The position numbers and the translations under genes are program-made. Below, piece by piece: positions 45,876 to 54,032 of a stretch of 64,000 nucleotides of DNA (the first letter of the stretch is position 1; each line of letters starts with the position of its first letter). The notes under the pieces are model-generated. The model did no database searches, was not told the origin of the DNA, and saw nothing but the letters and a program-made list of their open reading frames with translations. Source of the stretch: Ideonella dechloratans (lineage in GTDB: Bacteria; Pseudomonadota; Gammaproteobacteria; Burkholderiales; Burkholderiaceae_C); NCBI RefSeq assembly GCF_021049305.1, contig NZ_CP088081.1:744001-808000 (forward strand), written 5' to 3'.

Positions 45876-46316
45876 TCAGGCCGGCGTGTCCAGCACGGCC
45901 TTGAGATTGACCGTGACGTTGTTCTTGATGGCGGCCTGGAAGGGGCAGATGCCCTGGGCGCGCTGCACCAGGTCGTCGGCGGTGGGCTGGTCCAGCGGGC
46001 CGGCCAGGTAGACCACCATCGACAGGGCCATGCGGTAGCCGCCCGCGAAGTCCTGGAACTGCGAGAGCTTGGATTCGACGTAACAGCCCTTGACCGGCAG
46101 CTTGCCCTGGCGGGCAACGTGGCGCACCGAGTGATCCAGCGCGGCGGCCAGCGCGCCACCCATCAGCATCTCGGGGTTGGGGCCAGGGGTGGCGTCGGGG
46201 GCGCCGCCCATCTCGGGGGGCACGCTCAGCTTGAGCTTGAAGCCGCCGTCGTCGCTCTGCATCTGGCCGCCGCGGCCGCCCTGGCTGAGCATGGTGGTGG
46301 AGTAGACGAGGTCCAT
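45876..46316 (-). CDS. OsmC/Ohr-family peroxidase-like protein
   Basis: 146 residues. Two redox Cys in LPVKGCYVESKL and GICPFQAAIKNNV match the paired cysteines of the OsmC/Ohr fold; length and the NPEMLMGGALAAAL helix fit. Members reduce organic hydroperoxides. The fit inside a nitrogenase accessory unit suggests protection against oxidative damage (inference). It is tightly spaced with its neighbours. Confidence 0.8.
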   Translation of the reverse strand: MDLVYSTTMLSQGGRGGQMQSDDGGFKLKLSVPPEMGGAPDATPGPNPEMLMGGALAAALDHSVRHVARQGKLPVKGCYVESKLSQFQDFAGGYRMALSMVVYLAGPLDQPTADDLVQRAQGICPFQAAIKNNVTVNLKAVLDTPA

Positions 46317-46328
46317 GGTGTGCTCCGT

Positions 46329-46577
46329 TCAGACGGTCTTGCCCTTGAGCAGGCGGGCCCGCTCGCTGGGGGAATAGTGGTTGAACAGGCCCTGGGCGTC
46401 GGCGGCGCGTCGGTTGGACAGGCGGATGGCCTCGATCTTGCCGGCCGGGGCGATGCGCGAGACGGCCTTCTCCAGCGTGGTGCTGCCGCAGTGCGGGCAG
46501 GTGGGCACGGTGCTGGCGCGCACCAGCAGCTCGAAGTCCGACCCGCATTGCGGGCAGTGGTAGTCGAAAAGCGGCAT
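46329..46577 (-). CDS. FmdB-family zinc-ribbon protein
   Basis: 82 residues. Zinc ribbon HCPQCGSDFELL and PTCPHCGSTTLEK at the N-terminus, followed by a variable basic tail (NRRAADAQGLFNHYSPSERA). FmdB-type regulatory ribbons are frequent in nif clusters and of unknown mechanism. Ends 4 bp before the ArsC-like gene. Confidence 0.87.
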   Translation of the reverse strand: MPLFDYHCPQCGSDFELLVRASTVPTCPHCGSTTLEKAVSRIAPAGKIEAIRLSNRRAADAQGLFNHYSPSERARLLKGKTV

Positions 46578-46580
46578 GGC

Positions 46581-47045
46581 TCAGGCTCCTGCAACAGGGG
46601 TGGATGGGACGCACTGCGCGGCGGGCGCGGCGCAGTGTTCGAGGGGCGAGGCGCAGCCCTCCAGGCTGGCGCGGGCGGTGCTGGCGGGCGTCAGGCCCAC
46701 CCATGCATCGACCTCGGCGGTGTCGAAGCCGACGCAGCGGCTTTCGTCGTCCAGGCGCTGCATCAGCGGCCGGCGGATCAGCAGCGGCTCGGCCAGCAGC
46801 AGGGCCAGGGCGGCGTCGGCGTCCAGGGCCTCGGGCTGCACCTCGCCGCTCTTCACGCGCGGGGCGGCCCGGTTGAACCACTGGGCCACCGGCAGCGGGG
46901 CGAGAAAGGCCAGCAGGCGCTCGCGGGTCCAGGGCTCGGCCAGCAGGCTGCGCACCTGCAGGGTGTGGCCGGCGGCCAGCAGGACGGCCTTCTGGCGGGC
47001 GTTGCCGCCGCAGCCGGGCTTTTCAAAGAAGAGCAGGGCGGTCAT
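46581..47045 (-). CDS. ArsC/Spx-family nitrogenase-associated protein (NifO-like)
   Basis: 154 residues. The ArsC-fold signature LLFFEKPGCGGNARQKAVL lies at the N-terminus with one redox Cys, and LPVAQWFNRAAPRVK plus RRPLMQRLDD fill the fold. Known: a nitrogenase-associated ArsC-like family (NifO in Azotobacter) occurs in nif clusters. The Cys-rich tail (EGCASPLEHCAAPAAQC) is an extra feature. AAGGAGATCCGC precedes the ATG. A thiol or redox-regulatory role is likely but unproven. Confidence 0.8.
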   Translation of the reverse strand: MTALLFFEKPGCGGNARQKAVLLAAGHTLQVRSLLAEPWTRERLLAFLAPLPVAQWFNRAAPRVKSGEVQPEALDADAALALLLAEPLLIRRPLMQRLDDESRCVGFDTAEVDAWVGLTPASTARASLEGCASPLEHCAAPAAQCVPSTPVAGA

Positions 47046-47056
47046 GCGGATCTCCT

Positions 47057-47896
47057 TCAGGCGGCCTGTCGGGTGGCGGTGCGCAGCAGGCGCAGGCACT
47101 CGAGGGTGGCGGCCATGTCCAGGGCGCTGAAGTCGTCCTGGGTCCGCCGGTGCGGGTCGGCGCCCAGGGCCAGCAGGGTGGCCACCACCTCGGCCTTGCC
47201 GGCCGAGGCGGCGTACATCAGCGCGGTGGCGCCGGTGAGGTTGGCGTGGTCCAGCGGCACGCCGCGGGCGGCCAGCGCGCGGATCAGTCCCGGCTCGCCG
47301 TTCACGCAGGCCAGCCACAGGGCGTTGTTGCCGTCGGCGTTGGTGGCGTCCAGCGGCACGTCCAGGGCCAGCAGCTCGTCCAGCACATGGTGGGCGCCGC
47401 GCCAGGCGGCGTGCATCAGCGGGGTGTTGCCGTGCGGCCCGGGCGCGGCGGGATCGCTCGGGTCGAAGCCCTGGGCCGTGAGCCAGGCGGCCAGGCCCGC
47501 GGGCACCGGGCGGGGGGCGGTCGTGGTGGATGCCGTGGTCGGGGCCGCCGGGAAGACGGCTTCCAGCGGCTGCGGGCCGTGCAGCCGGCCCCCGCCGTCC
47601 ACGGCGCTCCAGCCGCCGATCAGGTCGGCCACCTCGGTGAAGCCGAAGTCGGCGAACATGCCGGCCCAGGTCTGGCTGGCGTTGCCGTGGCAGCAGTAGA
47701 TGAAGACCGGCCGGCTCTTGCGCTCGCGCATCAGCAGGGCTTCGTGGTTGCGGCCGTCCAGCCGGGTGCAGCCAGCCAGGTGGCTCATGGCGTGATGCCG
47801 GGCCTCGCGGGCGTCCAGCAGCAGGGCGTCGGGCCGGGCCTGCAGCCAGGCACCGGCCTGGGCCGCCGTCAGGCGGTGAAAAGGTCGCTCGTTCAT
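47057..47896 (-). CDS. Rhodanese domain fused to ankyrin repeats
   Basis: 279 residues. Residues 1-110 form a rhodanese domain with the sulphur-accepting loop FIYCCHGNASQTWAG; residues ~140-270 form three to four ankyrin repeats (PHGNTPLMHAAWRGAHHVL, DGNNALWLACVNGEPGLI, TGATALMYAASAGKAEVV). The rhodanese could hold persulfide for Fe-S or cofactor assembly, and the ankyrin part suggests a protein partner. Start and stop overlap those of the flanking genes (ATGA upstream). Fusion of these two domains is notable. Confidence 0.82.
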   Translation of the reverse strand: MNERPFHRLTAAQAGAWLQARPDALLLDAREARHHAMSHLAGCTRLDGRNHEALLMRERKSRPVFIYCCHGNASQTWAGMFADFGFTEVADLIGGWSAVDGGGRLHGPQPLEAVFPAAPTTASTTTAPRPVPAGLAAWLTAQGFDPSDPAAPGPHGNTPLMHAAWRGAHHVLDELLALDVPLDATNADGNNALWLACVNGEPGLIRALAARGVPLDHANLTGATALMYAASAGKAEVVATLLALGADPHRRTQDDFSALDMAATLECLRLLRTATRQAA

Positions 47897-49578
47897 GCGG
47901 GGCTCCTGGAGGCGTCGGCCAGGCGCTCGGGCCAGGCCGGCAGGTGGGCGTAGGGCGCCGTGGTGGCGATGCGGCTGTCCGTCAGCGCACGGCCGATGGT
48001 GAAGTGGTAGACCGACTGCAGGGCGGCCTGTGGCGCGGCGGTGGGTGTCAGGCCGATGAGCTGGTGCAGGGCGTCGTCGAAGAAGCAGCCGATGCCGGTG
48101 CCGGCCAGGCCCAGGGCCTCGGCCTGCAGGTACAGGGCCTGGCCCAGCAGGCCGGCTTCCATCAGCCGTTCGCGGTAGGCCCAGGGCGTGGGCAGGGGCT
48201 GGAACTCGGCCAGCAGGGCCAGACCCAGGATGGCATCCGAGCCCAGGGCCTGGTGGCAGTTCAGGGTGCGCAGCGTGCCGGCCAGGGCCGGGTTGGCGGC
48301 CAGGCGCCACAGCGGCAGGTCGGCCGGCGCCTCGGTCACCGGCGCCCAGTCCAGCGACACCGGCAGCTGGCGGCGCAGCAGCGTGGCTCCGACCTCGCTG
48401 CGCGGCAGCAGGTAGGCGCCCGGTTCCAGGCCGTTCACCCGGTGGGCGAAGAGCAGCACGTGCACATGGTCCGCCTCTGGCAGGGCGGAGAAGGGCAGGC
48501 GACCGGGCAGCAGGGCCTGCAGCAGGGGCCACAGCGCCGTGCGGTCCAGCCGGGCCTGGGCGTCGAAGCGCTGGGCGCTGCGGCGTCGGCGGATCAGGCT
48601 GGCGGCCGGCTCGGGTACGGCCTGCGGCGGGGCGGTGGTGGTCTGCGACAGGGGGCCCTCGGCGGTGGCCGCGCCCGCTGTGGGCCGGGTGGCCTCCAGG
48701 GTCTGGTCGATCACCGGCCAGCGGTACATCGGGTGCGCGTCCAGCCGGTTGGCCTGGCCCTGCCACAGCGGCTGGCTCAGCCAGTCCCCCGGCAGAGGCG
48801 CCGCGGTGGTGTCGGGTGGCCGCAGCTCGAACAGCAGCTCGGGCTCCTCGCGCTCGGCGCCGCCGGGGAAGTCCATGTCGCGGTCCAGACCCAGCCAGGC
48901 GGCCAGATCCGCCGCGGCCACCGGGCGAGGCTGCAGCTGCCAGCCCTGCAGCGCTGCGGCATAGGCCAGGGCGCCGGCGGCGTGGCCGGCGTCCAGCAGG
49001 CAGTAGCGCAGGGAGCGCTCGCCGTACTTCCAGGCCTCGCGCCAGGCGATGCTGCTCAGAGCCACAAAGACGCGTGGCGATGTGGGCGCCGGGCCGGCCG
49101 GCAGCGCGGCGCGCAGCTCCAGCGCGTGTTCGTGCGGGGCGTAGTGGTGCACGCCATCGGCCAGGCCGGGCACGCCCTGGCACAGCAGCCAGCCCTCGGT
49201 GGGGTGCAGGTTGCCACTGGAGGGGTTGATGCGCACCGACCAGCGGTCCGGTCCGGCCTGCTTCCAGGCGGCCAGGGCCAGGCTCAGCTCGAACAGCGCG
49301 CCCAGGCTGGCCGGGCCGAAGGGCTGGGCCACCACGGCGCCAGGCCGGTGCAGCGCGTCCCAGGGGGTGGCCGGGTTCTGGGCAAGCAGGGGCAGGGGCT
49401 GCAGCGGAGCCCCACGGTAGCGGCGGAAGGGGTCGGGCTGGGCGTCCCAGTCCAGGGTCTCGGGGCCGTTGGCGTAGCGCTCCAGCCGGTGCTTGCTGCG
49501 CTCGTGGTAGGCCGCGGCCAGCGCCGTGCGCTGCACGCGCAGGGCGTCGTCGGCCGGGGAGAGCAGGGTGTCAGGCAT
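47893..49578 (-). CDS. SagB-type nitroreductase-fold oxidoreductase, two tandem domains
   Basis: 561 residues. Two nitroreductase-fold halves: residues ~60-270 with INPSSGNLHPTEGWLL and YAPHEHALELR, and ~330-550 with SLIRRRRSAQRFD and GLGQALYLQAEALGLAGTG. FMN is the probable cofactor. SagB/ThcOx family members oxidise azolines in peptide modification, but here no peptide or YcaO gene is near and the locus is nif, so a different redox role is likely. Stop overlaps the next start (ATGA). Confidence 0.8.
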   Translation of the reverse strand: MPDTLLSPADDALRVQRTALAAAYHERSKHRLERYANGPETLDWDAQPDPFRRYRGAPLQPLPLLAQNPATPWDALHRPGAVVAQPFGPASLGALFELSLALAAWKQAGPDRWSVRINPSSGNLHPTEGWLLCQGVPGLADGVHHYAPHEHALELRAALPAGPAPTSPRVFVALSSIAWREAWKYGERSLRYCLLDAGHAAGALAYAAALQGWQLQPRPVAAADLAAWLGLDRDMDFPGGAEREEPELLFELRPPDTTAAPLPGDWLSQPLWQGQANRLDAHPMYRWPVIDQTLEATRPTAGAATAEGPLSQTTTAPPQAVPEPAASLIRRRRSAQRFDAQARLDRTALWPLLQALLPGRLPFSALPEADHVHVLLFAHRVNGLEPGAYLLPRSEVGATLLRRQLPVSLDWAPVTEAPADLPLWRLAANPALAGTLRTLNCHQALGSDAILGLALLAEFQPLPTPWAYRERLMEAGLLGQALYLQAEALGLAGTGIGCFFDDALHQLIGLTPTAAPQAALQSVYHFTIGRALTDSRIATTAPYAHLPAWPERLADASRSPA

Positions 49579-50521
49579 GGGGGGCCTCCGCCACGCGTTG
49601 GGACAGGGCCAGCAGGCCGCTGGTCTGGTCGGTGATGGCCTGCACGGTGACCGGCTGCAGGCGCTGCAGCCAGCGCGGCGGCAGGCCGCTGGCGCCGCAG
49701 CGGGCGCCGGCCAGCATGCCGACCAGGGCGCCGGTGGTGTCGGCGTCGTCGCCCTGGTTGACGGTGGCCACCAGGGCTTCCTCGAAGAAGGGGTGTTGCG
49801 TCAGATGGTGCAGCACGGTCTGCACCGTGTCCACCACATAGGCGGTGGCGCGACCGGGGTAGGGCGTGAAGCGGAAGGCGGGCTGGGCCAGCACCCAGGT
49901 CGCGGCCCAGCGGGCCGGCAGGGCCGGATCCTCGCTGTGCAGCAGGGCGCGCAGCAGCTGGCCCAGGCCCAGCGTGGCGGCGTCGGACAGCGGGTGGTGG
50001 TGGGTGATGCGGGCCTGGGCCAGCGAGACCTGCTCGAACAGCGCGTCGTCGCCCAGCGTGGCCAGGGCGGCGGGCAGGTTGCGCATCAGCGCGCCGTTGC
50101 CGCCATCGCCCTCGTTGGGTGGGCCGGCCAGCGTGCCCTCGTTCACATAGCGCAGGATGCCGCGGCGGCAGGTGTGGCCGCAGTCCACCGGCTTGCCGCG
50201 CCACCAGCGCACATAGGCCTGCGCGATGCCTTCGGTGAGGGCGGTGTCGCCCGCGGCCAGGCCGCGCAGCGCGCCTTCGCCACCCAGCAGCAGGGCGTCG
50301 CCCAGGGCCAGGCTCATGGTGGTGTCGTCGGTCACCTGGCCACGGGCCAGGCGCAGCCAGCCGCCGCCCACGATGTCACGGTGCACGCCGTACTGGGCCT
50401 GGATCTCGCGCGGGCGCATGAACTCGACGGTGGCGCCCAGGGCGTCGCCGATGGCCAGGCCCAGGTAGGCGCCCAGGGCCTTGTCGTAGAGCCGGGCGAA
50501 GCGGCCGTCGGTGTCAGACAT
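49571..50521 (-). CDS. draG: ADP-ribosyl-[dinitrogen reductase] glycohydrolase
   Basis: 316 residues. Binuclear-manganese ligands of the DraG fold are visible: GQVTDDTTMSLAL, NEGDGGNGALMRNLP, HHHPLSD and NQGDDADTTGALVGMLAG. It removes ADP-ribose from NifH Arg102, reactivating nitrogenase when ammonium is exhausted. It overlaps draT upstream and the SagB-like gene downstream, so the on and off enzymes are co-expressed. Confidence 0.95.
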   Translation of the reverse strand: MSDTDGRFARLYDKALGAYLGLAIGDALGATVEFMRPREIQAQYGVHRDIVGGGWLRLARGQVTDDTTMSLALGDALLLGGEGALRGLAAGDTALTEGIAQAYVRWWRGKPVDCGHTCRRGILRYVNEGTLAGPPNEGDGGNGALMRNLPAALATLGDDALFEQVSLAQARITHHHPLSDAATLGLGQLLRALLHSEDPALPARWAATWVLAQPAFRFTPYPGRATAYVVDTVQTVLHHLTQHPFFEEALVATVNQGDDADTTGALVGMLAGARCGASGLPPRWLQRLQPVTVQAITDQTSGLLALSQRVAEAPHA

Positions 50522-51359
50522 GGACGATCTCCACCTCGACATCGCCGCCCAGGGCCAGCACCTCCTGCTCGCCCTGCAGCACCTGGCCCGGCAGCAGGCC
50601 GGGAAAGACCAGCAGCTTGCAGGCCGGCAGGGCGGTGCGAAAGACCGTGTCGCCGAAGCAGCCGGCCTCCGTCGCATCCAGGCTGAAGGAGACCAGATTG
50701 TTCAGGCGCAGCGTGCCCTGGCGGCGCAGGGGGCCGGGGCCCACGCGCTGTTCCTCGCTCAGCAGGGTGCCGCGCCAGAGCGTGATGTGGCGCGCGCCGG
50801 GCGCGCTGTGCCCCGGGATGCCGAAGCGCGCCAGGGCCCATTGGCAGAACTCGTACAGCAGGTCGAGCTGCTGGTGGATGTTGTTGTTGTGGTAACGGCT
50901 GGCGGCCTTCTCTTCCAGGTAGCGCACCCAGGGCGGCGAGGGAAAGCGGCCCAGCGGCGCGCGGTGAAAGCGCGGCACCAGGCCGAAGCGGCTTTCCACC
51001 CAGCCCTTGAGCACGGCGCCGGCCGGGCCGTTGGCGTCCATGCCCCAGCCCTGCAGCAGCTTGCGCCAGCTGCTGCGCCAGCGCCGCTGTTCGGCCGGGC
51101 CCAGGCGGGCCAGTTCGGCCGCATCAGGCTTGCGCAGGCCGAAGGCGGTGCCGAGGTAGTGGTCGAACATCTCGCGCGCCTCGTTCAGGCTGTCGGCGCG
51201 GGCCAGCAGCGCGAAAAGGCCCGGGTGGGCCTCGCGCGTGCCGGCGATGTGCAGGGCCTGCGGATGCGCATGGAAGGCGACGCTGGCCAGCACCGGGGCG
51301 GGCACGCCGACCAGGTTGGTGCTGTACCAGCGGTGCGGCTGCTCATCATCGCGCTCCAT
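50514..51359 (-). CDS. draT: NAD+-dinitrogen-reductase ADP-D-ribosyltransferase
   Basis: 281 residues. The start WYSTNLVGVPAPVLAS, the NAD-binding HYLGTAFGLRKPD and HITLWRGTL, and NNLVSFSLDATEAGCFGD are typical of DraT. It ADP-ribosylates NifH (Arg102 here) and switches nitrogenase off in response to ammonium or energy loss. Overlaps draG. Separated by ~100 bp with a repeat hairpin from the upstream 196-residue gene. Confidence 0.95.
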   Translation of the reverse strand: MERDDEQPHRWYSTNLVGVPAPVLASVAFHAHPQALHIAGTREAHPGLFALLARADSLNEAREMFDHYLGTAFGLRKPDAAELARLGPAEQRRWRSSWRKLLQGWGMDANGPAGAVLKGWVESRFGLVPRFHRAPLGRFPSPPWVRYLEEKAASRYHNNNIHQQLDLLYEFCQWALARFGIPGHSAPGARHITLWRGTLLSEEQRVGPGPLRRQGTLRLNNLVSFSLDATEAGCFGDTVFRTALPACKLLVFPGLLPGQVLQGEQEVLALGGDVEVEIVHV

Positions 51360-51417
51360 GTTGCACGGTATTCACCCAGCGACCGCCGCGGATCCGGCTT
51401 TGCCGGTCCGCCAGCGG

Positions 51418-51433
51418 TGCCCCCTCGAGGGGG
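51418..51433. repeat. Perfect palindrome GCCCCCTCGAGGGGGC
   Basis: A 16-bp perfect palindrome followed by GGCCGAAGGCC (another short inverted repeat) in the gap before draT. Such CCCCTCGAGGGG blocks are widespread extragenic repeats in Burkholderiales as I recall. It may end or attenuate transcription between the two parts of the leftward unit. Confidence 0.6.
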
Positions 51434-51460
51434 CGGCCGAAGGCCGTAGGGGGTGGGCCA

Positions 51461-52051
51461 TCAGACCGGTCGGTTCTCGTACAGATTGCGCACCGGGCCC
51501 ATCAGCGCCAGGCCTTCCTCGTAGCTGATCTTCGGGAAGCTGTCGTTGAACTGCAGGGCCTTGTCGGCCACGGCGTCGGTCTTGCCGGCGGTGTCGAGCT
51601 TCTTGAGGTCGCCCTTGTCGATGTAGAGCAGCTGCAGCAGCTCGTTGTAGACGGTGGATTCGTCGATCGGCAGGATGTAGAAGGTCGCGCCGCCGTACTC
51701 GCACTGGTACTTCTTCGAGATGTCGATGTTGTCGACGAAGAGGAAGTACTTGCCGGTGGGCGAGAGGGTGTCGCCCAGCACCTCGGCCAGCAGCTTGAGG
51801 TACTCGAAGCTCAGCAGGAAGCCGGTCAGGAAGGGGAGGGTGCCCTCGCCGGCCTGGGCCACGGCGATGACCTGGTCCGACGAGATCTCGGGCGGACGGG
51901 CCTCGTCGGCCAGCTTGGCCTGGAACTTGAGCGCGATGTCACCGCGGAAGCCGAAGCGGCCGGGCTTGTGGGTGGCGGCCTTGAGCACGCTGTTGAGCAG
52001 GCGGCCTTCGGACTCGAGGCGGGCGAAGGCGGTTTCCTGGATGGTGGTCAT
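51461..52051 (-). CDS. Conserved nif-linked protein of unknown function
   Basis: 196 residues, lower in GC and richer in Lys/Asp/Tyr than neighbours. Distinct segments: LLNSVLKAATHKPGRFGFRGD, GKYFLFVDNIDISKKYQ and SFPKISYEEGLALMGPVRN. No signal, membrane span or Cys cluster. The ATG overlaps the stop of the globin gene (ATGA), so the pair is translated together. I do not recognise a family; a soluble regulator or partner of the globin is possible. Confidence 0.6.
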   Translation of the reverse strand: MTTIQETAFARLESEGRLLNSVLKAATHKPGRFGFRGDIALKFQAKLADEARPPEISSDQVIAVAQAGEGTLPFLTGFLLSFEYLKLLAEVLGDTLSPTGKYFLFVDNIDISKKYQCEYGGATFYILPIDESTVYNELLQLLYIDKGDLKKLDTAGKTDAVADKALQFNDSFPKISYEEGLALMGPVRNLYENRPV

Positions 52052-52611
52052 GTCGAACTCCGGGTGGGTAGTGAAGCGGGAACAGCGGGAGACACGGGCA
52101 CGCCGGCCGCCACGGCCGTGGAGGCGTGGGTAGCCGGTGTGGCGTGGGGGGCGACTTCCATCGGCCGGCCGGGATGGGCGCGCGTGGCGCCACCCTCCTC
52201 GGTGTTGCGGATGAAATCGGCGATCTTCCAGAAGGCGGCGTCCAGTTCGGCGCGCAGGCCCTCGTCGTCAATGCATTCCGCCAGGGCCTGGCGCATGCAG
52301 TCCATCCAGGCGTCGCGCGCGGCCGCGTCGATGGCGAAAGGCTGGTGGCGCCGACGCAGCATGGGGTTGCCGCGCTGGCCGCTGTAGTCCTTGGGGCCGC
52401 CCATCCATTCGCACAGGTACTGGACCAGCACGGCCTTGGTGTGGCTCAGGTCGGGCGCATGCATGGCGCGGATGGTGGCGGCCTCGGGCCGGCTGTCCAT
52501 GGCGCGGTAGAAGGCGTCAACCAGACGGACCACGGCCGCCCGGCCGCCCACGCGCGCCCAGTGCGGGTTGGCGGGCGGGGCCGGTCGGACGGGGAGGGCG
52601 GGCGTGTTCAT
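52048..52611 (-). CDS. Truncated haemoglobin (group II-like)
   Basis: 187 residues with a globin core at about 17-140: HWARVGGRAAVVRLVDAFYR, HAPDLSHTKAVLVQYLCEWMGG, GNPMLRRRHQPFAIDA (haem-proximal His) and WMDCMRQALAECID, followed by an Ala/Pro-rich tail. Such globins bind O2 or NO; at the head of the draT-draG unit a role in oxygen or NO protection of nitrogenase is plausible. The ATG at 52611 lacks a Shine-Dalgarno and lies only about 2 bases from the predicted sigma-54 transcription start, so its mRNA may be leaderless. Confidence 0.83.
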   Translation of the reverse strand: MNTPALPVRPAPPANPHWARVGGRAAVVRLVDAFYRAMDSRPEAATIRAMHAPDLSHTKAVLVQYLCEWMGGPKDYSGQRGNPMLRRRHQPFAIDAAARDAWMDCMRQALAECIDDEGLRAELDAAFWKIADFIRNTEEGGATRAHPGRPMEVAPHATPATHASTAVAAGVPVSPAVPASLPTRSST

Positions 52612-52623
52612 GGGCCCGGAGAC

Positions 52624-52639
52624 TGCAAACCCCGTACCA
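52624..52639 (-). promoter_or_regulatory. Sigma-54-like -24/-12 promoter of the globin-draTG unit
   Basis: Reverse strand TGGTACGGGGTTTGCA versus consensus TGGCACG-N4-TTGCA, one mismatch. Spacing between GG and GC is the required 10 bp. The predicted start near 52613 is 2 bases before the globin ATG. Confidence 0.6.
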
Positions 52640-52807
52640 CCCAAGCCGAGTGGCCGCATCCGGCCCGCGCGGCGGGTCCGCGTGGCGGGCTCAAACCCCG
52701 GTGTTTCCCTGGGAGAACACCCGCGCCCGGCGCGCTGCCCGCGCGCGCGAGGCGCCACGCGGGCTCTGCGTCACAGGCCCGACAGGCTCACGTCGCGAAC
52801 CTGTCTT

Positions 52808-52823
52808 TGTCGGATTTCGAACA
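52808..52823. promoter_or_regulatory. NifA upstream activator site
   Basis: TGT-N10-ACA, perfect match: TGTCGGATTTCGAACA. It is 81 bp before the -24 element of nifH and 169 bp from the leftward promoter, within the range for a shared enhancer. Confidence 0.85.
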
Positions 52824-52903
52824 TTCCCCGTCGCGCCGGCTTGCCCGCCGTCAAGGCCAAGTTTCCCCATGAAAAACAAGCACTTGGCGACGTGGTGAGG
52901 ACA

Positions 52904-52919
52904 TGGCACGGCCGTTGCA
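52904..52919 (+). promoter_or_regulatory. Sigma-54 promoter of nifHDK
   Basis: TGGCACGGCCGTTGCA fits the -24/-12 consensus exactly with correct spacing. The predicted transcription start is near 52930. Confidence 0.93.
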
Positions 52920-53041
52920 ATGACGAGGCTGCGCGGCACCCGTGTACGTCCCGGCAAGGCTTCAGAAGAAGACCACAGAGGCACCCAAGGCTGCAACGAG
53001 ATCGCGACAAAAGCATGAGCCCTCAACCTCGGTTTCGCTAG

Positions 53042-53944
<903 letters not shown>

Positions 53945-53952
53945 TCACGGCC

Positions 53953-53985
53953 CCGGCCCGCACCGGGCCGGCGGCGCGTGCCGCC
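53953..53985 (+). other. Two hairpins in the nifH-nifD gap
   Basis: CCGGCCC-GCACC-GGGCCGG (53953-53971) and GGCGGC-GCGT-GCCGCC (53970-53985) follow the nifH stop by 8 bp. Without a T-run they should not stop transcription fully; such stems may protect the nifH message and favour NifH over NifDK. Role inferred. Confidence 0.55.
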
Positions 53986-54032
53986 GCCCGGTGCCCCAAC
54001 CCCCCGCGCTGGAACCTGACGGAGCATCCACC

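Noticed and set aside
47893..49578. Thiazole/oxazole-modified peptide cluster
   Set aside because: Only a SagB-like gene; no YcaO, precursor peptide or transporter nearby.
52702..52719. TGT...ACA pair as a second NifA site
   Set aside because: The gap is 12 rather than 10 bases, so it fails the spacing rule, although the arms (GTGTT/AACAC) are symmetrical.
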